Shown here: in pieces, positions 57,907 through 63,927 of the stretch
Numbering within the stretch: position 1 is the stretch's first letter
How the letters are laid out: each line of letters starts with the position of its first letter
NCBI GenBank assembly: GCA_944326795.1
Contig: CALVFJ010000003.1
Span: 1 to 64,000 of the forward strand
Origin: an uncultured Erysipelotrichaceae bacterium
GTDB taxonomy: Bacteria; Bacillota_I; Bacilli_A; Erysipelotrichales; Erysipelotrichaceae
Length of the DNA: 64,000 nt
Reading direction: 5' to 3'
Notes under the pieces: model-generated
Database searches by the model: none
Seen by the model: the letters and a program-made list of their open reading frames with translations, nothing else
What the model was told of the DNA's origin: nothing
Position numbers and translations under genes: made by a program

Positions 57907-58419
57907 ATGTTTGATACTAAGCTTTTAAAAAACGCTAAATCAATTAAATTGATCGTACCAGATACTGATAATATAGTTGATAATAGTTTTGTGAAAAAAT
58001 TAAGAAAAAAATTAAAGTTAACACAAAAAAGTTTCGCTATTGCTTTGGGATTATCTGTTAAAACTGTAGAGGCTTGGGAAGGTGATTCAAACCACAATAT
58101 TAATCCTTGTGCTAAAAAATTGCTTTATTTGTTAAACAAACATGAAGAGTTAATTTATGATTTGTATAAAATAGAAGATAATAGAAATCCGGAAAAAGAA
58201 GAAATGATTAACTTTAATACAATGTATACTATTGAATTTAATCAACCGTTAAAAAAAGATGTATTATTAAACTATTCGACAAACAAAAATTTTGTTGATG
58301 AAAAATCTAAGAATGAATTTATTATGTTTTTTAAAGAAATTGATAAGTTTACAAACTATAGAATGTCTAGCAATTTTGATATAGATAATAAAGAAGGTGA
58401 TTATTACACATATGCTTAA
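57907..58419 (+). CDS. HigA-like Xre antitoxin with long C-terminal extension
   Basis: 170 residues. The HTH is VKKLRKKLKLTQKSFAIALG with LSVKTVEAWEGDSN, the HigA/NadS pattern. After residue 95 there is an extension of about 75 residues, too long for a plain HigA antitoxin and where TAC antitoxins carry the chaperone-addiction segment. GGAG at 57895-57898 is 8 bases before the ATG at 57907; a GTG at 57898 lies within that site. The last 8 bases overlap the chaperone gene. It probably represses the module and neutralises the toxin. Confidence 0.75.
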   Translation: MFDTKLLKNAKSIKLIVPDTDNIVDNSFVKKLRKKLKLTQKSFAIALGLSVKTVEAWEGDSNHNINPCAKKLLYLLNKHEELIYDLYKIEDNRNPEKEEMINFNTMYTIEFNQPLKKDVLLNYSTNKNFVDEKSKNEFIMFFKEIDKFTNYRMSSNFDIDNKEGDYYTYA

Positions 58420-58885
58420 TAGTGTTAATTATGTAAATTATGGATTGGTTGAATGTAAATTAAAAAGATCTTTAGGAGAAATGCCTGAAAATGTAATACT
58501 TAGTATACATAATATAAATTTCGATAGTAATAATGTAATTTTAAGTATTAGATATAAAATTGATTTACATTTTAAAAGGAAAAACTCTGAAGATAAAGAT
58601 GATGTATCTTATTTTATTTATAATAATAATTTTGCTATCAAAAAAGATTCTGAACTTCACAAAGAACTTTTAAGTTTTTTTGAAAGTACAAAAGAAGTAA
58701 AAGATAAAGAAGAAATTAAAATGAATGATGATATAAAAAATTTGTTACTTGCTCTTGCACGTATGTCTTTACCTTATATAAGACAAGCCTTTTCTAATGT
58801 AACAACAACTGCTATAGGTGGAATTTTTATGCCTTTAGTTGATACTGAGGTATTATTTAATTCTCCAATTACATTTAGTAGATAA
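58412..58885 (+). CDS. SecB-like chaperone of a TAC module
   Basis: 157 residues, close to the length of E. coli SecB. Beta-rich N-terminal half (YGLVECKLKRSL, VILSIHNINF, NVILSIRYKIDL) and a C-terminal signature LPYIRQAFSNVTTTAIGGIF and MPLVDTEVLF, which lines up with the SecB end FPYARExI...GFPPLxLPPINFxALY. Bacillota normally lack SecB, so a specialised chaperone is expected. It overlaps the antitoxin by 8 bases; an in-frame GTG at 58397 is the alternative start. The product would protect the antitoxin from proteolysis. Confidence 0.7.
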   Translation: MLNSVNYVNYGLVECKLKRSLGEMPENVILSIHNINFDSNNVILSIRYKIDLHFKRKNSEDKDDVSYFIYNNNFAIKKDSELHKELLSFFESTKEVKDKEEIKMNDDIKNLLLALARMSLPYIRQAFSNVTTTAIGGIFMPLVDTEVLFNSPITFSR

Positions 58886-58886
58886 T

Positions 58887-58910
58887 AAAAAAAGCTGAAA
58901 AGCTTTTTTT
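58887..58910. terminator. Bidirectional terminator between the TAC module and the recombinase
   Basis: AAAAAAAGCT pairs with AGCTTTTTTT around a 4-base loop. It serves the two convergent units and overlaps the recombinase stop. Confidence 0.85.
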
Positions 58911-60255
58911 ATTTGAAATAAATTTTAAGATTTTTTTCTTTATCAACTTCTATGTAATCAATTAAACTTTGCCAGAAATAGCGCTTTTGCATCCGGTCAA
59001 GGCTTTTATATGTTTCTATGGTGAATTTATTTAAGATATCGCTAATCTTGCTTAGATTGTCTAAATTTGGCTTTTCCTGCTTGGTAGCTATAATTAAATC
59101 GTTGTTTAATGATTCGTATTGTTCCTTGTAGGAATCCATATCAATTAATCCGTTTATATAAAGTTCTTGTAGCCTGGATATCTTTTGCTTAATTTTATTG
59201 GCATCTACTACAGGATCTTTTTTTTGTTCTTCAGCATTCACTGCTGAAACAACGTATTTATTAAATTCTTCTATGATATTGTTGATCAAATATTGTTCAA
59301 CGTAGCTTTCTCTAACTTGATGCATAGTAGAGCAGTATGTTTTAAGATTTGTATTATTGCTTTTACGATTGCAACGGTAAATAACATAAGAAGGGGCACT
59401 AGGGCGTGCTTTGGGGTTCCCACCTGTCATAATATGCCCACAGTACTTACAGCGTAGTAAGCCTCTAAAAATGTATATGGTGCCTTTGCTACGATTCCGT
59501 GAAATATTGTTTGTTCTTAATCGTTCAGTAATTTCAGCTGCTTCATCACTGATGATTCTAGGGTAGTAGTTTTTAATGCCTTTGTAAGTTCCTGTGTATT
59601 TTCTAGCGTTGGATAGATAGTGAGAAATTACAGTAGGTTCCATATCCATGTTGTATTTATCTAATAACATTTTTCTTACTTCGTTCCTGGATCCTGTCTT
59701 TACGTAGGTATCAAACATATCAAAAATCCTTGGCGCATCATCGCTTAATACCCAACGTTTATTTTCGTCTAGTTTATATCCGGTTGGCCCAACGCCAAAC
59801 AAAGCTTTCTTTTCTTTTAACTTAAATTCATTTACACGTTTAATACGTTCTGATGTTTTTTTTCTTTCACGTTCAGCAAGAGAAACTTTTAGATCAAAAA
59901 TAAATTTTCCGTCAGCTGTAGAGGTATCAACATCATCTTCATCTATTGCTTTAAAAGAAACTCTTTTGTCAGCAAATTTTTTGATCAAAGAATTTGCATC
60001 AAGAACATTCCTAGAAAAGCGGTCTAGCTGCGTAAAAAGAACGATATCTATATTATCCAGATCGTCTATCATTCGTAACAGATCTTTGCGCTTGGTTATG
60101 GTTGCAGCAGAAATACCATTATCAATATACCGATCGTATATGATCATATTGTTTTCTTTTGCGTATTTTTCAAGTCTTTCTAATTGTGCAGCAATAGAAT
60201 ATTTTGGAACATTCCGTTCCTCGACAGAAATTCTTGCGTATAGTGCACATTTCAT
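58909..60255 (-). CDS. Large serine recombinase (site-specific integrase)
   Basis: 448 residues. The N-terminal resolvase domain has ALYARISVEE with the catalytic Ser in the family's YSIAAQLERLEKYA region, FTQLDRFSRNVLDA and SLAERERKKTSERIK. The recombinase domain follows, then a zinc-ribbon region with CKYCGHIMTGG and CSTMHQVRE, and a coiled-coil segment near 360-410. This is the architecture of phiC31-type phage integrases. It is transcribed toward lepA and borders a prophage-like early region, so it probably integrates that element. Ribosome site AAAGGATG. Confidence 0.93.
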   Translation of the reverse strand: MKCALYARISVEERNVPKYSIAAQLERLEKYAKENNMIIYDRYIDNGISAATITKRKDLLRMIDDLDNIDIVLFTQLDRFSRNVLDANSLIKKFADKRVSFKAIDEDDVDTSTADGKFIFDLKVSLAERERKKTSERIKRVNEFKLKEKKALFGVGPTGYKLDENKRWVLSDDAPRIFDMFDTYVKTGSRNEVRKMLLDKYNMDMEPTVISHYLSNARKYTGTYKGIKNYYPRIISDEAAEITERLRTNNISRNRSKGTIYIFRGLLRCKYCGHIMTGGNPKARPSAPSYVIYRCNRKSNNTNLKTYCSTMHQVRESYVEQYLINNIIEEFNKYVVSAVNAEEQKKDPVVDANKIKQKISRLQELYINGLIDMDSYKEQYESLNNDLIIATKQEKPNLDNLSKISDILNKFTIETYKSLDRMQKRYFWQSLIDYIEVDKEKNLKIYFK

Positions 60256-60258
60256 AAT

Positions 60259-60287
60259 TTACAATCACATCCTTTTTTTGATATAAT
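60259..60287 (+). promoter_or_regulatory. Predicted promoter of a small RNA antisense to the recombinase leader
   Basis: TTACAA at 60259-60264, 17-base spacer, perfect TATAAT at 60282-60287. It points away from the recombinase and overlaps its 5' leader. Confidence 0.4.
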
Positions 60288-60292
60288 TGCAT

Positions 60293-60363
60293 TGGACGTA
60301 AATGGTGTCCACTCTATTTATAAGGCTGCTTTATTCAAATCCAGGAGCAGTCTTTCTTTTTTT
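60293..60363 (+). ncRNA. Candidate small RNA or mini-ORF transcript next to the integrase
   Basis: About 70 bases between a consensus -10 box and an intrinsic terminator. Hairpin 1 is TGGAC / GTCCA (60293-60311). The terminator stem is GGCTGCT / AGCAGTC (60324-60352), followed by TTTCTTTTTTT. A frame from ATG 60303 would encode a hydrophobic peptide of 25 residues but has no good ribosome site and reads through the terminator. The remaining sequence up to 60617 has another small hairpin (CTGTC / GACAG, 60394-60408) and no recognisable gene. Confidence 0.4.
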
Positions 60364-60617
60364 ATGCAATTATTTATAAAAATTAAAATATCCCTGTCAT
60401 AAAGACAGAGATCTTTTTCATTGCCGCTAGGGCATTGTGATAATTCCAATGGCGCATAGGCTGTTGTTTAAATATACTATCAATAAAATAGATATCTGTC
60501 AAAATTATGTTATTTTATTGTTTATAATCATATTACTTCAAAAATTTAGTTATTTTTCTTGTGTTTTTATGTGTGGTAGTTTATAATCTATTATGTAAAT
60601 TGACCTCGGGTCGGAAG

Positions 60618-60646
60618 AAAGATTATATCATTTTGGTATAATCTTT
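60618..60646. terminator. Hairpin at the end of the Abi gene
   Basis: AAAGATTATA pairs perfectly with TATAATCTTT around a 9-base loop. It covers the stop codon of the minus-strand Abi gene. The U-run on the minus strand is imperfect. Confidence 0.55.
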
Positions 60647-61441
60647 TTCTTTGCAAAGGTAGTTTATTAACGAAATATATCTTTTTCTACTATTGCTATC
60701 TCGTATAACTTTATTTTTGGGGTTATAAAATCTAATTAATATTTCTAAACTGTTACAATGCATTACACAATTTCTAATTGATACTAGTGTAAACGTTTTT
60801 GTTATAAAATCAGGTGTTTTATCTACTTCAAAACTTATACCTTCTTTTTGACAATCAGAAAATATTTTATTTTGAATTTCATATGGTAATCCACAAAACA
60901 CAGTTAACGATTCTCCCAATGTCATTCTATCAAAAAAACAATAAACATCAGCATAATTATCTATATTATCTTGAAGATGCTCTATGCTTTTGTTTAATTT
61001 TATAATTCTCTTTTGATTATATCTTTTGTTGTTTAATGGAATATTATTTCTGATTGATTCTAAAAAACTATAAAGACTATCATGATCTTTTAAATCGTTA
61101 TTTGTAAGAATGTTATAAGCTAATATTGATTTAAATATTGTTTCAAATCCAATAATATTCTTAATCATTAAAGGATATTTTAATCTTTCTTCCTTATATT
61201 TATCATAATATTCAGCGAATTCAACATCTCTTTCATATATATGATTATTATTTAATTTTATGATTTCGTTTTTTTCGTTCTTCTTAGCAAAATGATGCTT
61301 AAAAGGAGAAATAACATTAACATAATTATAACGCAGTAATATTTTTTTAGCTTTTTTTTCATCAATTATGTTAAATTGTACTCGCTTCGTGGAATGAAGA
61401 TATTCTATTTGTTGTGATAATGTTTTTGCTGGCTTGTACAT
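60623..61441 (-). CDS. Abi_2-family abortive infection protein (HEPN-like)
   Basis: 272 residues. It begins with KTLSQQIEYLHSTKRV, followed by LLRYNYVNVISPF, and near residue 218 has RNCVMHCNSLEILIRF, where RNxxxH is the HEPN ribonuclease motif. These fit the Abi_2 (AbiD/AbiF) phage-exclusion family. The product is expected to block other phages by RNA cleavage, protecting the lysogen. It is monocistronic with ribosome site AAGGAGATGA, lying between the integrase and the repressor, the usual place for lysogeny-conversion genes. Very AT-rich. Confidence 0.78.
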   Translation of the reverse strand: MYKPAKTLSQQIEYLHSTKRVQFNIIDEKKAKKILLRYNYVNVISPFKHHFAKKNEKNEIIKLNNNHIYERDVEFAEYYDKYKEERLKYPLMIKNIIGFETIFKSILAYNILTNNDLKDHDSLYSFLESIRNNIPLNNKRYNQKRIIKLNKSIEHLQDNIDNYADVYCFFDRMTLGESLTVFCGLPYEIQNKIFSDCQKEGISFEVDKTPDFITKTFTLVSIRNCVMHCNSLEILIRFYNPKNKVIRDSNSRKRYISLINYLCKEKDYTKMI

Positions 61442-61519
61442 TAAATCATCTCCTTGGTTAATTATTTATTAGTCGGTAAATAAATATTAATAAAAATTTA
61501 AATTAAGTAATAAATTTTG

Positions 61520-61525
61520 TATAAT
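61520..61525 (+). promoter_or_regulatory. -10 box of the small ORF at 61556
   Basis: TATAAT preceded by TTTTG. A weak TTTAAA lies 17 bases upstream at 61497-61502. Confidence 0.45.
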
Positions 61526-61555
61526 AGCATCAGGGCCCTTTAGTTAGGGGGAAAA

Positions 61556-61672
61556 ATGAGAGAAATATACATAAATTTTATAGTATATAATATTACAAAA
61601 TTAAAAACTAATTATCTTAAGAAAATATACTATTTAGTAAAATATTATATAGACCATACTGAGCAGGACTAG
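61556..61672 (+). CDS. Small ORF, 38 residues, Tyr/Ile/Lys-rich
   Basis: The ATG is preceded by AGGGGGAAAA, one of the strongest ribosome sites in the window, with a TATAAT 30 bases upstream. The peptide starts MREIYINFIVYNITKLK and ends IDHTEQD; it is cationic and aromatic, with no clean membrane helix. The terminator stem begins inside the last codons, so the transcript would be about 150 bases. Unknown function; candidates are a phage regulator peptide or a type I toxin. Confidence 0.5.
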   Translation: MREIYINFIVYNITKLKTNYLKKIYYLVKYYIDHTEQD

Positions 61673-61690
61673 ATCCTGCTTTTTATTATT
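61662..61690. terminator. Terminator shared by the small ORF and the repressor
   Basis: AGCAGGA pairs with TCCTGCT around a short loop (61662-61680), followed by TTTTATTATTATT. The minus-strand repressor ends at 61692. Confidence 0.75.
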
Positions 61691-61691
61691 A

Positions 61692-62096
61692 TTATTTTTC
61701 AAGTTCCTTTTTAGCAATTTCGGCTAGTTCGATAATATATTCGGCTAGTCTTTTTTTATTTTCATCAGATAGTTTCATATAATCAATAATTACTTTTTTG
61801 ATTAGCTCGTTGTTGTGAAAGTCGATAGAGCCAATGGCTTCCATAAACTCTTGATCAGGATCTTTTTCTAAAAACATTGATCCTTTTCCAGTTAATAACC
61901 ATTCTTCATTAACAAACGAATTAGCAGGTGGCCAAGGAATAGAACATATTAATTTTATAGTTCTTTCAGTTACATTTCGTTTTCCGCTTTCGATACCTGT
62001 TAAATGGTTTTGTGTTAATGAAATTAAATTTCCGAACTCGGTTTGTGTCATTTTAAGATGAGTTCTTAATTTTTTAATTCGTTCGTTAGTAGACAT
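61692..62096 (-). CDS. CI-like phage repressor (Xre family)
   Basis: 134 residues. The N-terminal HTH is RIKKLRTHLKMTQTEFGNLI with LTQNHLTGIESGKRNV. The following NEEWLLTGKGSMF is typical of small prophage repressors. The C-terminus is helical and rich in Lys/Glu, with no peptidase residues visible, so LexA-type autocleavage is not indicated. AGGAGG precedes the start. It is divergent from the early operon, with operators between. Confidence 0.88.
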   Translation of the reverse strand: MSTNERIKKLRTHLKMTQTEFGNLISLTQNHLTGIESGKRNVTERTIKLICSIPWPPANSFVNEEWLLTGKGSMFLEKDPDQEFMEAIGSIDFHNNELIKKVIIDYMKLSDENKKRLAEYIIELAEIAKKELEK

Positions 62097-62128
62097 TATA
62101 TTTCCTCCTAAAATAATAATAATTTAAA

Positions 62129-62202
62129 AATACTCTAAATGCAACAAAAAGTGTTGACACAAATACTTATAAAGAGTATTATAAAGTTGTAAAAAGAGTA
62201 TT
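62129..62202. promoter_or_regulatory. Operator cluster of the prophage switch
   Basis: AATACT / AGTATT half-sites occur at 62129-62134 and 62197-62202. A full dyad, AATACT-N7-AGTATT, lies at 62162-62180 and overlaps the early promoter spacer. The arrangement fits repressor binding that blocks the early promoter and may tune its own. Confidence 0.65.
62154..62182 (+). promoter_or_regulatory. Early (rightward) prophage promoter
   Basis: TTGACA at 62154-62159, 17-base spacer, TATTAT at 62177-62182. The operator dyad at 62162-62180 fills the spacer. Confidence 0.8.
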
Positions 62203-62215
62203 GAGAGGTGATTGG

Positions 62216-62392
62216 ATGAATGATTCAGCTTCAAAAAACTATATTCAGGAATTATCAGACATTATGAGTAATATGCCTGAGATACTAATGCGACAAGTAA
62301 TAGGATATGCATCAGCACTAGCTGATATGGAATGGATCGATACAGAAAAGAAAGGGGAGCAGCATTATCATGAAGGACAAGCCGGATGTTAA
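62216..62392 (+). CDS. Small early prophage protein
   Basis: 58 residues starting MNDSASKNYIQELSD, acidic, helical. GAGAGGTG at 62203-62210 fits the ATG at 62216; a TTG at 62201 lies inside the operator. It is the first gene of the early operon, where Cro or a small regulator is expected, but no HTH is visible. Its end overlaps the next frame by 23 bases. Confidence 0.6.
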   Translation: MNDSASKNYIQELSDIMSNMPEILMRQVIGYASALADMEWIDTEKKGEQHYHEGQAGC

Positions 62393-62519
62393 CAGACTTA
62401 TCAAAGTCTTGGAAGAATTAAGAGGGGTAAAGATCACTATTATTTCAGGACCAGAAGACTATGAAAAGAGTAAGGTGGAAAATAATGGTGAGGCATGCCA
62501 AATGCAGGCAACAAATTAA
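62370..62519 (+). CDS. Small early prophage ORF, 49 residues
   Basis: The frame starts at ATG 62370 inside the preceding gene and ends with TAA at 62517-62519. The product begins MKDKPDVNRLIKVLEELRG and is soluble. AGGGGAG lies about 10 bases upstream. No family recognised. Confidence 0.45.
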   Translation: MKDKPDVNRLIKVLEELRGVKITIISGPEDYEKSKVENNGEACQMQATN

Positions 62520-62527
62520 TTGCTTGT

Positions 62528-62990
62528 AAAAAACACCAGTGAGTAATGGCACTGATACCTCTAATGTTTAATGGAGTGTTTCCAAAAGTATATGCAGATT
62601 AAACAAAAAAACATCAGTGGTAACGACACTGATGTTCGCAACATTTGTTTACTTTAACTAAAACCGTTACCTTTTAGCCTTACTACTTTTGGCAGTGTGC
62701 ATCTGCCAGAAACCCTACTAGTAAGGTAGATGAATATGTCTGTTTAGCTACAGTAATATATTTGTTTGTTTTACTGATAAACCTTAAAGCCTGTATCGGA
62801 ACTATGGTTGGTTCCAAATACGGATATATTCAATGTTACTTTAAGTAAAAACAGCCGCCTGCTAGCACACGGCGTACATATCTATCTATAAAGAATAGGG
62901 GAGTTCAAAAGTTTGGTCAAAACTCTTCACCTCCACATTTATATTATCACGATATGGAAACTTTTGGAAATACTCCATTAAACATTAGAG
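62528..62990. ncRNA. Candidate large structured non-coding RNA closed by a 31-bp inverted repeat
   Basis: No ORF of useful length is seen in about 460 bases. Arms at 62559-62589 and 62960-62990 are complementary over 31 bases with one mismatch, a G-U pair if the RNA is plus-strand. Inside lie ACATCAGTG / CACTGATGT (62611-62635), CCTTACTA / TAGTAAGG (62678-62726) enclosing TGGCAG / CTGCCA (62690-62708), GTAT-GGAAC / GTTCC-ATAC (62793-62821), a GC-rich hairpin near 62852-62876, and AAAAGTTT / AAACTCTT (62907-62927). Terminator-like hairpins with U-runs at 62605-62635 and 62528-62556 point to the minus strand. Strand is unresolved. The layout recalls large ornate phage RNAs such as ROOL or GOLLD; membership is not claimed. 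Confidence 0.5.
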
Positions 62991-63015
62991 AGAAAGTAAT
63001 CAAAGGGGAAAAGTG

Positions 63016-63171
63016 ATGAAAAGAAGAAAATTAAAAAAAGTTCCTAAATTGATATTAATGATTTTAGGAACGATTATTGGATGTTATTTAATGATGTATT
63101 TGATGGCATATGGCATCTATGTCAATGCAGCACAAATGGATCAGCGATATTTAGCAGCAGAGACAAAATAA
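63016..63171 (+). CDS. Small membrane protein, 51 residues
   Basis: A basic start MKRRKLKKVPK leads into one hydrophobic helix (LILMILGTIIGCYLMMYLMA), then a short hydrophilic tail. The likely topology is N-in. AAAGGGG lies 9 bases before the ATG at 63016. It sits between two hairpin-rich stretches of the prophage early region. Function unknown; phage small membrane protein or type I toxin are possible. Confidence 0.55.
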   Translation: MKRRKLKKVPKLILMILGTIIGCYLMMYLMAYGIYVNAAQMDQRYLAAETK

Positions 63172-63173
63172 AA

Positions 63174-63330
63174 GAACTGACGCTTAGCGCAGCATCAGTT
63201 CGCGTTAGAAATATTTTGGCAAAGATCTAACGATCCTAATTATACCTTAGTTCTATCAAATAAGCAATTGGTAGGACTAAATCTAGATTTAACCATGTTA
63301 GAAGGTCAGCCATGGTTAAGTCTAGATTTA
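63174..63330. repeat. Hairpin-rich leader with a 20-bp inverted repeat
   Basis: Three hairpins in a row: GAACTGA / TCAGTTC (63174-63201), GTTAGA / TCTAAC (63204-63231), and a 20-bp inverted repeat at 63278-63297 and 63311-63330 with one mismatch and a 13-base loop. Each arm of the last contains the palindrome-like TCTAGA core. It ends 28 bases before the HNH-like gene, so it may act in RNA folding or protein binding. Confidence 0.55.
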
Positions 63331-63358
63331 ATTCTATCAATTATGAAAGAGGTGCGTT

Positions 63359-63682
63359 ATGAGCAGATCGATTATACAAGATGGAAAGTATTGTTATTTG
63401 GGCAGTAGTGAAACTACGCTTGATAAGCATCATATTTTTAATGGTGCATTAAGAAAGAAAAGCGAGAAATATGGTCTATGGGTATATATTGGCCATTATT
63501 CTCATTTATATGCTCATCAAAGAGATACTGATGTGTTGATCGAGTTAAAAAAGATTGGTCAAAAAGCTTTTGAAGAAAAATATGGCCATGAAATGTTTAT
63601 GCGTGAATTTCATAAAAATTATTTGGATGATGAAGATAAAGAAGCATTCTTTGATATTGGAAAGGATGTGTTTTTATCATGA
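63359..63682 (+). CDS. Phage HNH-like protein with altered zinc site
   Basis: 107 residues. It starts MSRSIIQDGKYCYLGSSETTL and continues DKHHIFNGALRKKSEKYGLW, VYIGHYSHLYAHQ, then a helical end with FHKNYLDDEDK. Related phage proteins of the HNH-like type usually have a CxxC before HHI and another cysteine near the second His; here only one Cys remains. It may be structural or a degenerate nuclease. The ribosome site is AAAGAGGTG. Overlaps the next gene by 4 bases. Confidence 0.6.
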   Translation: MSRSIIQDGKYCYLGSSETTLDKHHIFNGALRKKSEKYGLWVYIGHYSHLYAHQRDTDVLIELKKIGQKAFEEKYGHEMFMREFHKNYLDDEDKEAFFDIGKDVFLS

Positions 63683-63927
63683 GCAAATATCAAGAAAGTT
63701 GGAACAGGATAAAGCCGAATATCGTTGAAGCTGATCCACATGATATAGAAACAGTTGAATACCTTGTAAATGATACTGATATCAAAGACAGCATCAAGAA
63801 AAAAGAGTGGAATTATACGAAACGTAAATATGAGACTTTAAATGTTTGCCCTCGTTGTTTTTATGAAGTAAAGGGGCCGTACAATTTTTGTCCTCACTGT
63901 GGATTGGCGGTGCGTGTAAATGGATAA
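63679..63927 (+). CDS. Phage protein with C-terminal zinc ribbon
   Basis: 82 residues. Charged N-terminal part, then CPRCFYEVKGPYNFCPHCG, a four-cysteine zinc ribbon. Such small proteins are common in prophage early regions next to HNH-like or replication genes. It overlaps both neighbours by a few bases, so it is translationally coupled. Confidence 0.65.
   Translation: MSKYQESWNRIKPNIVEADPHDIETVEYLVNDTDIKDSIKKKEWNYTKRKYETLNVCPRCFYEVKGPYNFCPHCGLAVRVNG

Noticed and set aside
57907-58419. The HTH protein as a prophage repressor
   Set aside because: Its HTH is preceded by an antitoxin-like N-terminal segment, it is co-transcribed with a toxin-like gene, and a proper CI-like repressor with operators exists at 61692-62202.
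62528-62636. CRISPR-like repeat units in the non-coding region
   Set aside because: Only two imperfect copies, each a hairpin with a U-run on the minus strand, and no cas genes. They read as terminators.
62559-62990. MITE or insertion sequence defined by the 31-bp inverted repeat
   Set aside because: No target-site duplication could be seen at the outer edges and no transposase is present. Not fully excluded, but the nested hairpins inside favour an RNA.
62520-63015. Retron or diversity-generating element
   Set aside because: No reverse transcriptase frame is present nearby in the window.
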